In this document: positions 1 to 8,741 of the stretch, piece by piece
How the letters are laid out: each line of letters opens with the position of its first letter
How positions within the stretch are numbered: the stretch's first letter is position 1
Source: Actinokineospora spheciospongiae
GTDB lineage: Bacteria; Actinomycetota; Actinomycetes; Mycobacteriales; Pseudonocardiaceae
Assembly (NCBI RefSeq): GCF_000564855.1
Contig: NZ_AYXG01000074.1
Coordinates: forward strand, 62,001-126,000
DNA length: 64,000 nucleotides
Direction of reading: 5' to 3'
Translations under genes and position numbers: made by a program
The notes under the pieces: generated by a model
Databases searched by the model: none
Seen by the model: only the letters and a program-made list of their open reading frames with translations
Told to the model about the DNA's origin: nothing

Positions 1-2318
1 TAGAAGGTCGCGTTGCGCCACTCCACGACGAACTCGCGGTTGGGCGCGGTGCCGGTGGTCTTGGTGGCCACCCGGCTGGTGGAGTCGAGCAGCAGGTCGT
101 CCCAGAACGGGTAGATCGCCGCGTTCGGCGCACCGCCCGCCGGGAGCGCGACGTTGGAGTACGCCGTGCTCGACGCCAGGAAGTTCAGGTGGCCGTTGGT
201 GGAGGCGAACGCCTGCGTGTAGTTGTTGCCGTAGAAGAAGAAGCTGAACGGCAGCGGCACGGCGACCGCCGAGTCGTCCCCGGTCAGCGCCAGCGGGGTG
301 TCGCCCTCCACGTACGGCGCGGTGTCGAGCACGCAGTGGTTGCCGAACGAGTCGGCGCGGCTGGGCAGGGTGAACCCGACCACCTCGTCCCCGTCCACCA
401 CGACGTCCTTGGTCTGCGGGTCGGAGCAGCCGCCCGCCGACGCCGTGACGCGGTAGCCGCCCTCGGGCACGTTCGGGATGGAGTACGCCCCGGCCGCGTC
501 CGTGGTCACCGCCGGGATCGGCGTGGACAGGACCTGCACGGTCGCGCCTGTGACCGGGCCGCCCTGCGCGTCGAGCACGGTGCCGGACACGGTGTGCCGG
601 GCGACCGGGGCCAGCACGACGTCGCGGGTGACCGTCTGGTCCTCGGTGACCGTGGCGGTCCCCGAACCGCTGCCGTAGCCGAACGCGGACACCGCGACGG
701 TGTAGTCGCCCACCGGCAGGACCGAGCCGTAGGCGCCGGTCGCGTCGGTGGTCAGCGTGCGGTTGCTCGGGCCGGTGACGACCACGGTCGCGCCCGCGAC
801 CGGCGCGCTGCCCGCCGCGTCGGTGACGTGGCCCGCGAGCGTGCCCACCGGGCCGCGCGGGGAGCGGTCGACCGCGGCGAACGCGTCGAGCTTGCCCTCG
901 CCCCAGACGTTGTTGTTCGCCGCGGTGCCGCCGCAGGCGGTGTCGTTGACGTCGGTCGCGGACTCGTCGAGCAGTTCCTGCGTCCGGGTGATGTCACCGA
1001 CCAGCGACGGTGCCGCCGACCACATCAGCGCCACCGTGCCGGAGGTGTGCGGCGCCGCCATGGAGGTGCCGCTGTTCAGCTCGTAGCCGCCACCGGGCAC
1101 CGACGAGCGGATGTCGTCGCCCGGGGCGGCGATGTTCGGCTTCACGTCGCCGTTCTCCCCCGGGCCGCGGCTGGAGAACGACGCGATGGCGCCCGCGGAG
1201 TCGAACGCCCCCGAGGCGTAGGACTCGGTGTTGTCCCCGGGTGAGCCCGCGGTGTTGCACGAGGGCCCGGAGTTGCCGTTGGAGAACGACGGGAAGATGC
1301 CCGCCGCGCGCCAGGCGTTGACGGTGTCGCGGTACCACGGGTCGATCGTGGCGCCGTTGGACGAGCCCCAGGAGTTGTTGACCACCTGCGGGCGCAGGTC
1401 CGGGCGCGGGTCGGCGCCGGTCAGGTCGGTCGGGGCGAGCATCCACTCGCCGGAGGCCAGCAGCGAGGCGTCCGAGCAGCCGTTGGTCTCGCAGCCCTTC
1501 GCCGCGATCCAGCGGGCGCCGGGGGCGACGCCGACCTGGTTGCCCGCGCCGTCGTCGCCGACCATGGTGCCCATGGTGTGCGTGCCGTGGCCGTTGTTGT
1601 CGCACGGTGCCGCGCTCGGGCAGACCTCGGCCGGGTCGAACCAGTTGTGGTTGTGGTCGAAGGTGCCGCCGCCGGAGTTGCCGCGGTACTTGCCGACCAG
1701 CGCCGGGTGGTCGAACTCGACCCCGGAGTCGATGTTGCCGACCACGACGCCCTCGCCGCGTACGCCGAACTGCGACCAGACGTCGTCGGCGTTGATGGCC
1801 GCGAGGCCCCACTCCACCGAGTTCACCTCGGCCACCGCCTGGCTCGGCAGCGGCTTGGGCAGCTCGTAGGTGCGCGCGGGCAGGATCGACCTGACCTCGC
1901 CGTGCGCTGCCAGCGAGGTGGCCAGCGCCTCCGAGCCGTTGTGCACGCGCAGGGCGTTGGCGATGTGGAACGACCTGTAGTCGACCTCGGCGGCGTCCAG
2001 CTCCTTGCGGACGGAAGCCTGGCTGCGGTCGGCGGTGGCGCGCAGCGCGTCCACCACCGCCTGGCCGCGGGCGTTCCAGTCGGCGACGCGGGACGGGCCG
2101 CTCAGGTCGGCCTTGTCGGTGAAGGAAACCCAGAAGTCGGTGCTGTCCTTGGCGTCGAACGCCGCGGCGACCGTCGTGTCGATCTTGTCGTTCGGGGAGG
2201 GCGCGGCGGGCGCGGCCACCGCGGGCACGGTGAGCGCGCCGAGCAGGCCGAGCACGGCGGAGGTCAGGGTCAGGGTGGTCCGGCCTCGTGGTCTGCGCCG
2301 GTGGTGACTTGCTGACAA
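1..2318 (-). CDS. Secreted subtilisin-family (S8) serine protease, 3' end beyond left edge
   Basis: An exported endopeptidase; 772 residues are visible and the reading frame stays open to the window edge, so the C-terminus is missing. The start is read as TTG at 2318, with GGGAG 7 nt upstream. A basic N-terminus followed by a hydrophobic stretch ending around AVAAP (to about residue 38) is a Sec-type signal peptide. Residues of about 45-150 look like an inhibitory propeptide. The catalytic triad is visible as Asp197 (NIDSGVEFDHP), His244 (GHGTHTMG) and Ser419 (GTSMAAPH), with NNSWG between. From about residue 485 come two carboxypeptidase-regulatory-like Ig-fold repeats (GHVTDAAGSAPVAGATV and GTVLDAQGGPVTGATV), then a beta-rich domain from about 660. 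It is divergent from a small winged-helix regulator. Substrate unknown. Family assignment is firm. Confidence 0.93.
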   Translation of the reverse strand, partial: MSASHHRRRPRGRTTLTLTSAVLGLLGALTVPAVAAPAAPSPNDKIDTTVAAAFDAKDSTDFWVSFTDKADLSGPSRVADWNARGQAVVDALRATADRSQASVRKELDAAEVDYRSFHIANALRVHNGSEALATSLAAHGEVRSILPARTYELPKPLPSQAVAEVNSVEWGLAAINADDVWSQFGVRGEGVVVGNIDSGVEFDHPALVGKYRGNSGGGTFDHNHNWFDPAEVCPSAAPCDNNGHGTHTMGTMVGDDGAGNQVGVAPGARWIAAKGCETNGCSDASLLASGEWMLAPTDLTGADPRPDLRPQVVNNSWGSSNGATIDPWYRDTVNAWRAAGIFPSFSNGNSGPSCNTAGSPGDNTESYASGAFDSAGAIASFSSRGPGENGDVKPNIAAPGDDIRSSVPGGGYELNSGTSMAAPHTSGTVALMWSAAPSLVGDITRTQELLDESATDVNDTACGGTAANNNVWGEGKLDAFAAVDRSPRGPVGTLAGHVTDAAGSAPVAGATVVVTGPSNRTLTTDATGAYGSVLPVGDYTVAVSAFGYGSGSGTATVTEDQTVTRDVVLAPVARHTVSGTVLDAQGGPVTGATVQVLSTPIPAVTTDAAGAYSIPNVPEGGYRVTASAGGCSDPQTKDVVVDGDEVVGFTLPSRADSFGNHCVLDTAPYVEGDTPLALTGDDSAVAVPLPFSFFFYGNNYTQAFASTNGHLNFLASSTAYSNVALPAGGAPNAAIYPFWDDLLLDSTSRVATKTTGTAPNREFVVEWRNATF

Positions 2319-2581
2319 GATGGGACTCCCAACTCGCGCGGCAGGGTTCGCGCGTGACCACCGGTAGTCGAGTGCTGACTTTCCGGTTCCTCCTGACGCT
2401 GCCTGATCACGGGCGTCAAATGAAGGCGCGAATCCGGGCGGTATCGGGTCTTTTGGCGGGCCGTGACCGGTTTTTGCCCTCCCATTGCCTGGATCACACC
2501 CTTATTCCTGTAACGACGCGACCCCTATCGGTGACGTTCTTGTCAGTGGATGCCGAACTCGGCAGTGGGGGGTGGTGACCG
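2319..2581. other. Divergent intergenic region between protease and regulator
   Basis: About 260 bp of lower-GC sequence holding the promoters of both divergent genes. A TTGACG hexamer on the minus strand (around 2415-2420) could be a -35 element for the protease. On the plus strand, CTATCGGT near 2527 could be a -10 for the regulator. Neither has a convincing partner, so no promoter is called. No small gene or strong hairpin was seen. Confidence 0.4.
2324..2329 (-). promoter_or_regulatory. Ribosome binding site that selects the TTG start of the S8 protease
   Basis: On the minus strand a GGGAG motif lies 7 nt before TTG 2318. The signal peptide begins directly after this codon, and no ATG or GTG in the same frame sits closer, so the TTG is the best start. 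Confidence 0.55.
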
Positions 2582-3088
2582 GTGGAAACCGGGAACGTGC
2601 TGGAGCGCTTGGACGTTCCGTTAGTCCTCTGCGTGGGGACCAGCACCGAGCAGTTGGCCGCGATCGCCGAGGCCACCCAGGGGCGCGCGGCCGTGCTGTA
2701 CCTGCCGGACCAGCGGGCGCTGCGCACCGCCCTGGACACCACGATCGCCGAGGCGCCGCCGCTGCTGACCGCGCACCCGGTCGTGGAGTGCGGCGGCCTG
2801 CGGCTCGACCCGGGGTCGCGCTCGGCCACCTGGCACGGCGCCCCGCTGGCGCTGTCGGCCCGCGAGTTCGACCTGCTGTCCGCCCTGGCCGGGGAACCGG
2901 GTCGGGTGTGGACGTTCGCCGAACTCACCACGCACGTCTGGGGCAGGCCGTACGTGGGCGACACGCAGGCCGTCGTGTCCGCCGTCAAGCGCTTGCGCCG
3001 CCAGTTGCGCGCGGCCCCGGCCGACCTCGGCGTGGAGTCCGTGCGCGGCGTCGGGTACCGCGTCGCGGTGCCAGGTGGGTCACACTGA
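2582..3088 (+). CDS. Winged-helix (OmpR/PhoB-type) DNA-binding regulator without a normal receiver domain
   Basis: A 168-residue protein with a GTG start preceded by a G-rich tract. Residues of about 65-165 form a Trans_reg_C winged helix: the beta-strand VVECGGLRLDP, the helix LSAREFDLLSALAGEPGRV, the TFAELTTHVWG segment, the recognition helix AVVSAVKRLRRQL, and the terminal wing VRGVGYRV. The first 60 residues (LVLCVGTSTEQLAAIAEATQGRAAVLYLPD) are half the length of a receiver. They lack a recognisable phospho-acceptor Asp pattern, so this is not an ordinary two-component regulator. No kinase gene lies beside it. It is divergent from the secreted protease, which it may control (inference). 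Confidence 0.8.
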   Translation: METGNVLERLDVPLVLCVGTSTEQLAAIAEATQGRAAVLYLPDQRALRTALDTTIAEAPPLLTAHPVVECGGLRLDPGSRSATWHGAPLALSAREFDLLSALAGEPGRVWTFAELTTHVWGRPYVGDTQAVVSAVKRLRRQLRAAPADLGVESVRGVGYRVAVPGGSH

Positions 3089-3124
3089 TCGGGCACCGCG
3101 GGTGGTGATCGGGGCCGGAACCGT

Positions 3125-3130
3125 CATGCT
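3125..3130 (+). promoter_or_regulatory. Predicted -10 element of a leaderless cysG transcript
   Basis: CATGCT ends 6 nt before the ATG at 3137, which would put the transcription start at the start codon. No Shine-Dalgarno sequence is present and no clear -35 was seen. Confidence 0.4.
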
Positions 3131-3136
3131 GTCGCA

Positions 3137-4360
3137 ATGAGCGAGCAGCACTACCTTGTCGGGCTCGACCTCGCGGGCCGCCGCGTCGTCGTGGTCGGCG
3201 GCGGCATCGTCGCCCAGCGCCGCCTGCCCCGCCTCGTCGGCTCCGGCGCCCTGGTCGAGGTCGTCTCGCCCGAGGCCACCCCGTCGGTGGAGGCCATGGC
3301 CGACGCGGGCGAACTGGTCTGGCACCGGCGCGAGTACCGCCCCGGCGACCTCTCCGGCGCCTGGTACGTGCTGTGCTGCACCTCCGACACCGCGGTCAAC
3401 GTCGCCGTCGCCGAAGAGGCCGAACGGGTCCGGGTGTTCTGCGTGCGCGCGGACGCGGGCAGCGAGGGCAGCGCCGTGACCCCCGCCACCGGCGAGTACG
3501 AGGGCCTGCTGGTGGGTGTGCTCGCCGGTGGGGCGCACCAGCGCTCGGCGGCCGTGCGCGACGGCCTCCTCGACGCCCTGCGCGAGGGCCGGGTGCCCGA
3601 CGGGGCGCGGGCACCGGAGCTGCCCGGGGTGGCGCTCGTCGGCGGCGGGCCCGGCGACCCGGAGCTGATCACCGTGCGCGGCAGGCGGCTGCTCGCCCGC
3701 GCCGACGTCGTCGTCGCCGACCGCCTCGGCCCGCGCGAACTGCTCGACGAGCTGGCCCCCACGGTCGAGGTGATCGACGCCGCCAAGATCCCCTACGGCC
3801 GCGCCGCCACCCAGGACGCCATCAACGACGCCCTGATCACCCACGCCAAGGCGGGCAAGTTCGTCGTCCGGCTCAAGGGCGGCGACCCGTACCTGTTCGG
3901 CCGCGGCTTCGAGGAGCTGATCGCCTGCGCCGAGGCGGGCGTGCCGGTCACCGTCGTCCCCGGCATCACCTCGGCGTTCTCGGTGCCCGCCGCCGTCGAC
4001 GTGCCGGTCACCCACCGCGGCGTCGCGCACGAGGTCGTGGTGGTCTCCGGGCACATCGGCCCGGACGACCCCGCCTCGCTGACCGACTGGGACGCGCTGG
4101 CCCGGCTCGGCGGCACCGTTGTGATCATGATGGGCGTGGACAAGCTGGACCGGTTCGCCGCCGTGCTGATCGCGGGTGGGCGGGCGGGGGACACCCCCGT
4201 GGCGGTGGTCCAGGAGGGCACGACGCGCAACCAGCGGGTGCTCCGGTCTACTTTGGACCGGGTGGCGGCGGACGTGGTCGAGCGGGGGATTCGCCCGCCC
4301 GCGGTGACGGTCGTCGGGCCGGTGGCGGGGCTGGCGCGGGAACTGGTGGGGCGGGACTAG
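3137..4360 (+). CDS. cysG: Siroheme synthase: precorrin-2 dehydrogenase fused to uroporphyrinogen-III C-methyltransferase
   Basis: A 407-residue cytosolic fusion enzyme for siroheme synthesis; siroheme is the cofactor of sulfite and nitrite reductases. Residues of about 1-160 are the NAD-dependent precorrin-2 dehydrogenase/ferrochelatase part (VVVVGGGIVAQRRL near 18-31). Residues of about 165-405 are the SAM-dependent methyltransferase. Its motifs are VALVGGGPGDPELITVRG near 167-184, VVRLKGGDPYLFGRG near 241-255, and VPGITSAFSVPAAVDVPVTHR. The length suits the shorter actinobacterial form. The ATG has no ribosome binding site, but a -10-like hexamer ends 6 nt upstream, so the mRNA is probably leaderless. 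It is convergent with the XRE regulator downstream. Confidence 0.93.
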   Translation: MSEQHYLVGLDLAGRRVVVVGGGIVAQRRLPRLVGSGALVEVVSPEATPSVEAMADAGELVWHRREYRPGDLSGAWYVLCCTSDTAVNVAVAEEAERVRVFCVRADAGSEGSAVTPATGEYEGLLVGVLAGGAHQRSAAVRDGLLDALREGRVPDGARAPELPGVALVGGGPGDPELITVRGRRLLARADVVVADRLGPRELLDELAPTVEVIDAAKIPYGRAATQDAINDALITHAKAGKFVVRLKGGDPYLFGRGFEELIACAEAGVPVTVVPGITSAFSVPAAVDVPVTHRGVAHEVVVVSGHIGPDDPASLTDWDALARLGGTVVIMMGVDKLDRFAAVLIAGGRAGDTPVAVVQEGTTRNQRVLRSTLDRVAADVVERGIRPPAVTVVGPVAGLARELVGRD

Positions 4361-4400
4361 AGCCCGGGATCGGTTGCTGTTCCGGGGTTTTTGCGGGTGT

Positions 4401-4547
4401 GCCCGGCTGGGTGGGTGTGTTTGGCCGGGGCCCCTATGGCGATCATGTGCTCCAGTGTGACCGGGTGGGGCTGAAAAGATGCCCCACCGCCCAGGCAGGC
4501 TGTCACATGATCGCCACCCCCGGCCAAACACATCCACCCACCCGGGC
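4401..4547. repeat. Large nested inverted repeat between convergent genes
   Basis: The left arm (4401-4449) and right arm (4504-4547) are reverse complements over about 44 nt. There are a few mismatches, and the left arm carries about 5 extra bases between its GGCCGGGG and GGCGATCATGTG blocks. Inside the 54-nt loop lies a second, perfect 8-bp hairpin: GGTGGGGC at 4464-4471 and GCCCCACC at 4481-4488, with a TGAAAAGAT loop. It sits between the 3' ends of cysG and the XRE gene, so it may act as a bidirectional terminator. Its length exceeds what a terminator needs, and a dispersed repetitive element is the main alternative. Confidence 0.8.
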
Positions 4548-4561
4548 AGTTCGCTTGCCGG

Positions 4562-4664
4562 GCCGGCGGTTTTCGGGGTGGTCGGCAGGTTGTTGCTGCG
4601 CCGGTGTTGTTCGGGTGGGTGGTGGGCGGGCCGCCGGTTTGTTGGGTGGTCGGCTGGCTGCGCC
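4562..4664. repeat. Imperfect direct repeat pair next to the palindrome
   Basis: The segments at 4562-4602 and 4630-4664 share the order GCCG(G/C)CGG-TT-GGGTGGTCGGC-GG-CTGCGCC with small insertions. They lie between the nested palindrome and the 3' end of the XRE gene. The stretch 4548-4670 has no coding signal. Confidence 0.45.
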
Positions 4665-4670
4665 TGCGAG

Positions 4671-5594
4671 TTAATCCGGCCACTCCCAGCGGGCGCAGAG
4701 GATGCCCGGGCCGAAGTCGAGGGCGACCGCGTGGGCCTTGCCGTCGGCGGTGACCTCCAGCTTCTTGCGGTTGGTCACCTGGTCGTCGGCGTCGAGGGTG
4801 TGCTGCTCCAGGTAGACGGGCAGGGCACGGGGGTCGAACCGCAGCTCCAGCACGAACTCGCGGACCGGTGAGGTGAACTTGCGGCAGTACGCGTCGTCGC
4901 CGCGGGAGTACGGGGGGCCGGGGTGGTGCAGGGCGTAGTCGACGATCGTCGTCTCGCCGCGGCTCAGGGGCTGGTCGAGCATGATCTCCGCGGCCATCAA
5001 GCCCGCGGTCGGGTCGTGGGCGACCCGGCCGATGCGGCAGTTGTCGCCCGAGGTGACCTCGGGGAACGGGCGGCCGGGCAGTTCCAGGTCGTAGACCATC
5101 AGCGTGCGGTCGGCGCCGTCGCGCTCGGCGCGGAAGACCTGGCGGACCGACACCGACTTCTCGCCGCGGTCGACCGCGACCTCCATGCGGTCGTGCTGCG
5201 AGAGCTTCGTCAGCGCGGAGTCGGTGGTGAAGTCGATGCGCCGCAACAGGTGCGAGACCGGTTCGCTGTTGCCCCACAGCGCTTCCACGGTCAGCCGGGA
5301 CGACTCGCGGTTGACCCGGCCGCGCGGTCGGGGCGGGCCGAGCAGGGCGATGAGCGACCCGGTGGGCACGCCGAGGACGTCCTCGAGGTGCCCGAGCGCG
5401 GCCAGCGACTCCGCGCGCTCCGGTCGGCGCCTGCCGGACTGCCAGTAGCTCAGCGCGGTGACGCTGATGGACACCCCGCGTGCGCGCAGCCGGTACTGGA
5501 TGCGGTCGAGGCTCAACCCGCTCGCCTGGATCGCCGAGCGCAGCGCCACGGGGAACGCATCGGCGACGGGCGATTCGGACGGTTCGACCGTCAT
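4671..5594 (-). CDS. XRE-family helix-turn-helix regulator with an uncharacterised C-terminal domain
   Basis: A 307-residue protein if translation starts at ATG 5594. Residues of about 12-75 carry a helix-turn-helix (IQASGLSLDRIQYRLRARG, SVTALSYWQSGRRRPERAES). About 230 further residues have a beta-rich pattern that I do not recognise (VSVRQVFRAERDGADRTLMV, YSRGDDAYCRKF). An in-frame ATG at 5660 has a good GGGAG site, but codons between 5660 and 5594 have far lower third-position GC than the rest, so the shorter form is preferred. It is transcribed away from aspS. Ligand and targets are unknown. Confidence 0.72.
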   Translation of the reverse strand: MTVEPSESPVADAFPVALRSAIQASGLSLDRIQYRLRARGVSISVTALSYWQSGRRRPERAESLAALGHLEDVLGVPTGSLIALLGPPRPRGRVNRESSRLTVEALWGNSEPVSHLLRRIDFTTDSALTKLSQHDRMEVAVDRGEKSVSVRQVFRAERDGADRTLMVYDLELPGRPFPEVTSGDNCRIGRVAHDPTAGLMAAEIMLDQPLSRGETTIVDYALHHPGPPYSRGDDAYCRKFTSPVREFVLELRFDPRALPVYLEQHTLDADDQVTNRKKLEVTADGKAHAVALDFGPGILCARWEWPD

Positions 5595-6002
5595 CGCATG
5601 GCGGAGCCTTTCGTTCTGGTGAAGTTCACGAACCGGCTCGCGGGTGACACCGCTACCCATGTTCACTCCCGGGGTTACCGCTTACGCCCTGATAAGCACA
5701 GTACGTCCTGGTAGGCCGCATGGGTAGCGCCAGTGTTAATTCCAGGGTGACGACGTCACTGCCTCCAGTGACAAGATGACCCCAAAGACCTATGGGCTAT
5801 ACCGCCGAACGTTTCAACAAACGCGTCCGAATGGCTCAATACGAAGGTATCGCCATTCCGGGCGGGTGGGCCCCGGGTGCGGGGTTAAACCTGCTCGACG
5901 CGTGCCGGGGGCCGTTGGCTAGCCTGACCAGCACAGGCGGTGCACGGAGGTCTCCACGACCCCGCGCCGCGTCCCACCATCTGGACTAGGAGAACGCGAC
6001 CC
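5595..6002. promoter_or_regulatory. Divergent regulatory region between XRE gene and aspS, with inverted repeats
   Basis: About 400 bp of lower-GC sequence. It contains GTGAC-GAC-GTCAC (5747-5759) running into TCACTG-CCTC-CAGTGA (5756-5771), two inverted repeats sharing bases that could form alternative structures or a protein site. TAGCCT at 5920-5925 is a candidate -10 for aspS, giving a leader of about 70 nt. AGGAG at 5988-5992 is the aspS ribosome binding site. A 65-codon open frame (5792-5989) in this leader has poor codon bias and is not called. Confidence 0.5.
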
Positions 6003-7793
6003 GTGATCCGCACGCACGAGGCCGGAACCCTCCGCGCCGAGCACGCCGGGCAGAGTGTCACCCTCAGCGGTTGGGTGGCCCGCAGGCGCGATCACGGCGG
6101 CGTCATCTTCATCGACCTGCGCGACGCCTCCGGGGTGGCGCAGGTGGTCTTCCGCGAGGGCGAGATGGCCGAGCGCGCGCACCGGCTGCGCGCCGAGTTC
6201 TGCGTCCGGGTCGTCGGCGAGGTGTCGGTCCGCCCCGAGGGCAACGAGAACCCGGAGCTGCCGACCGGCGCCATCGAGGTGCTGGTCACCGAGCTGGAGG
6301 TGCTCAGCGAGTCCGCTCCGCTGCCCTTCCCGCTCGACGACCACCTCTCCGTCGGCGACGAGATCCGGCTGCGCCACCGCTACCTGGACCTGCGCCGCAG
6401 CGCCCCGGCCAACGCCATCCGGATGCGCAGCGAGGCGAACCGGATCGCCCGCACGATCCTGCACGAGGAGCGGTTCGTCGAGATCGAGACGCCGACCCTG
6501 ACCCGGTCGACGCCCGAGGGCGCCCGCGACTTCCTGGTGCCCGCCCGGCTGCGCCCCGGCTCCTGGTACGCGCTGCCGCAGTCGCCGCAGTTGTTCAAGC
6601 AGCTCCTCATGGTCGGCGGGATGGAGCGGTACTACCAGATCGCCCGCTGCTACCGCGACGAGGACTTCCGCGCCGACCGGCAGCCGGAGTTCACCCAGCT
6701 CGACATCGAGATGAGCTTCGTCGACCAGGACGACGTCATCGCCCTCGGCGAGAAGATCGCCAAGGCGCTGTGGCGGGAGCTGGCCGGGCACGAGATCGCC
6801 GGGGACATCCCGCGCATCACCTACCGCGACGCGATGGCCCGCTACGGCTCGGACAAGCCGGACCTGCGGTTCGACCTGGAGCTCACCGAGCTGACCGAGT
6901 ACTTCGCCGACACCCCGTTCCGGGTGTTCAAGGCGCCCTACGTGGGTTCGGTGGTGATGCCCGGCGGCGCCGCGCAGCCGCGCCGCCAGCTCGACGCCTG
7001 GCAGGAGTTTGCCAAGCAGCGCGGGCACAAGGGCCTGGCCTACGTGCTCGTCGGCGAGGACGGCACCCTCGGCGGCCCGGTCGCCAAGAACCTGTCCGAG
7101 GCCGAGCGCGAGGGGCTGGTCAAGGCCACCGGCGCGGCGCCCGGTGACTGCGTGTTCTTCGCCGCGGGCAACCCCGCCGACGCCCGGTCGCTGCTGGCCG
7201 CGGCCCGGCTGGAGATCGGCAAGCGCTGCGGGCTGATCGACGAGTCCGCCTGGTCGTTCGTCTGGGTCGTCGACGCCCCGCTGTTCGAGGAGGCCGCCGC
7301 CGCGCGCTCCGCCGGTGACGTCGCCGTCGGCTCGGGGCAGTGGACCGCGGTGCACCACGCGTTCACCTCGCCCACCCCGGACTGGGTCGACCGCTTCGAG
7401 GAGGACCCGGCCAACGCCCTGGCCTACGCCTACGACCTGGTCTGCAACGGCAACGAGATCGGCGGCGGGTCCATCCGAATCCACCGCAAGGACGTCCAGG
7501 AGCGGGTCTTCGCGCTCATGGGCATCAACTCCGAGCAGGCCCAGGAGAAGTTCGGCTTCCTGCTCGACGCGTTCTCCTACGGCCCGCCCCCGCACGGCGG
7601 CATCGCCTTCGGCTGGGACCGGATCGTCATGCTGCTGGCCGGGGAGACCTCGATCCGCGAGGTCATCGCCTTCCCCAAGACCGGCGGCGGCTTCGACCCG
7701 CTGACCAGCGCCCCGGCGCCGATCACCCCGGAGCAGCGCAAGGAGGCGGGGGTGGACTTCAAGCCCGCCAAGCCGGAAGCCAAACCGGAGTAG
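6003..7793 (+). CDS. aspS: Aspartate--tRNA ligase
   Basis: A class II aminoacyl-tRNA synthetase of 596 residues, the full bacterial length, charging tRNA-Asp (and tRNA-Asn too if a GatCAB pathway is present, which cannot be judged here). Start is GTG 6003 with AGGAG 10 nt upstream. Residues of about 1-130 form the OB-fold anticodon-binding domain ([20 protein letters not shown]). Class II motif 2 is [19 protein letters not shown] near residue 217, and motif 3 is [13 protein letters not shown] near 532-544. The bacterial insertion domain lies between them. The last codons carry the GGAG that precedes the next gene, so the two are probably cotranscribed. Confidence 0.97.
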   Translation: MIRTHEAGTLRAEHAGQSVTLSGWVARRRDHGGVIFIDLRDASGVAQVVFREGEMAERAHRLRAEFCVRVVGEVSVRPEGNENPELPTGAIEVLVTELEVLSESAPLPFPLDDHLSVGDEIRLRHRYLDLRRSAPANAIRMRSEANRIARTILHEERFVEIETPTLTRSTPEGARDFLVPARLRPGSWYALPQSPQLFKQLLMVGGMERYYQIARCYRDEDFRADRQPEFTQLDIEMSFVDQDDVIALGEKIAKALWRELAGHEIAGDIPRITYRDAMARYGSDKPDLRFDLELTELTEYFADTPFRVFKAPYVGSVVMPGGAAQPRRQLDAWQEFAKQRGHKGLAYVLVGEDGTLGGPVAKNLSEAEREGLVKATGAAPGDCVFFAAGNPADARSLLAAARLEIGKRCGLIDESAWSFVWVVDAPLFEEAAAARSAGDVAVGSGQWTAVHHAFTSPTPDWVDRFEEDPANALAYAYDLVCNGNEIGGGSIRIHRKDVQERVFALMGINSEQAQEKFGFLLDAFSYGPPPHGGIAFGWDRIVMLLAGETSIREVIAFPKTGGGFDPLTSAPAPITPEQRKEAGVDFKPAKPEAKPE

Positions 7794-7796
7794 GGC

Positions 7797-8741
7797 GTGC
7801 TGCACCTGCGGGTGGTGTGCCCGGCCGACCGCGCGGACGCCGCGGTCGGCCTGCTGCGCGCACACCCCGGGGTGACGCACCTGGTGATGTTCCCCGGGGC
7901 CGCGCTCGACCCGGAGGGCGACGTCATCGAGGCCGACCTCGCCAGGGAGGCCGCCGACGACGTGCTCTCGGGCCTGTGCGACCTCGGCGTCGACCACGAC
8001 GGCGGCGTCACGCTGGAGCAGATCGACACCGTGCTCTCCGACGCGGGCGACCGGGCCGAGCGGCGCGCGCCCGGCGAGGCCGCCGACGCGGTGGTGTGGG
8101 AGGAACTGGTCGCCCGCACCGGTGAGGAGTCCCGGCTCAACACCACGTTCCTGGCGTTCCTCACCATCGCCTGCCTGCTCGCCGCGGTCGGCGTGATCAC
8201 CGACTCGCCGGTCACCATCGTCGGCGCCATGGTCGTCGGCCCGGAGTTCGGGCCGCTGGCCGCGCTCGCCGTCGGCCTGGTCCGCCGCCGCCGGGACCTG
8301 GTCCGGCGGGCGGGCCTGGCGCTGGGCGTGGGGTTCCCGCTGGCCATCGCGGTCACCGCCGCGGGCGCCTGGCTGGGCACCCTGGCCGGGATGTTCGACG
8401 CCTCGGCCATCACCGGTGACGGGCACGAGGCCGACTTCGTCTACCAGGTCGGCCCGTGGTCGCTGGTGGTGGCCGTGCTGGCGGGCGCGGCGGGCATGCT
8501 GTCGATGACCTCGGCCAAGTCCGCGGCGCTGGTCGGGGTGTTCATCTCGGTCACCACCGTGCCCGCCGCCGGGTACATCGGGGTGGCGGCGATCCTCGGC
8601 GAGTGGGGCAAGGTGTTCGGCTCGGCCGCGCAGCTCGCCGTCAACCTGCTCGGCATCGTGCTGGCCGCGGCGCTCGTGCTGGTCCTGCGGCACGGCGTGC
8701 GCGCCCCCGGGGACTCGGGCCGACCGCTGTCGGACGGGTGA
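7797..8741 (+). CDS. DUF389 family membrane protein
   Basis: A 314-residue protein starting with GTG three bases after the aspS stop; GGAG inside the aspS end serves as its ribosome binding site. Residues of about 1-105 are soluble (LHLRVVCPADRADAAVGLL). The rest carries about six hydrophobic segments in the DUF389 pattern, including TFLAFLTIACLLAAVGVITD, SPVTIVGAMVVGPEFGPLAAL and SLVVAVLAGAAGMLSM. The conserved GAM(V)VGPEFGP motif between early helices identifies the family. Function is unknown for the family; tandem membrane transport or sensing roles have been guessed. Confidence 0.85.
   Translation: MLHLRVVCPADRADAAVGLLRAHPGVTHLVMFPGAALDPEGDVIEADLAREAADDVLSGLCDLGVDHDGGVTLEQIDTVLSDAGDRAERRAPGEAADAVVWEELVARTGEESRLNTTFLAFLTIACLLAAVGVITDSPVTIVGAMVVGPEFGPLAALAVGLVRRRRDLVRRAGLALGVGFPLAIAVTAAGAWLGTLAGMFDASAITGDGHEADFVYQVGPWSLVVAVLAGAAGMLSMTSAKSAALVGVFISVTTVPAAGYIGVAAILGEWGKVFGSAAQLAVNLLGIVLAAALVLVLRHGVRAPGDSGRPLSDG

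Noticed and set aside
5792-5989. A 65-codon frame in the aspS leader as a possible leader peptide
   Set aside because: Low third-position GC, no ribosome binding site, no run of Asp codons that would suggest attenuation, and no known protein pattern.
5919-8693. A 924-codon antisense open frame over aspS and the DUF389 gene
   Set aside because: Composition artefact: product is GDH-rich without domains, while aspS on the plus strand has all synthetase motifs.
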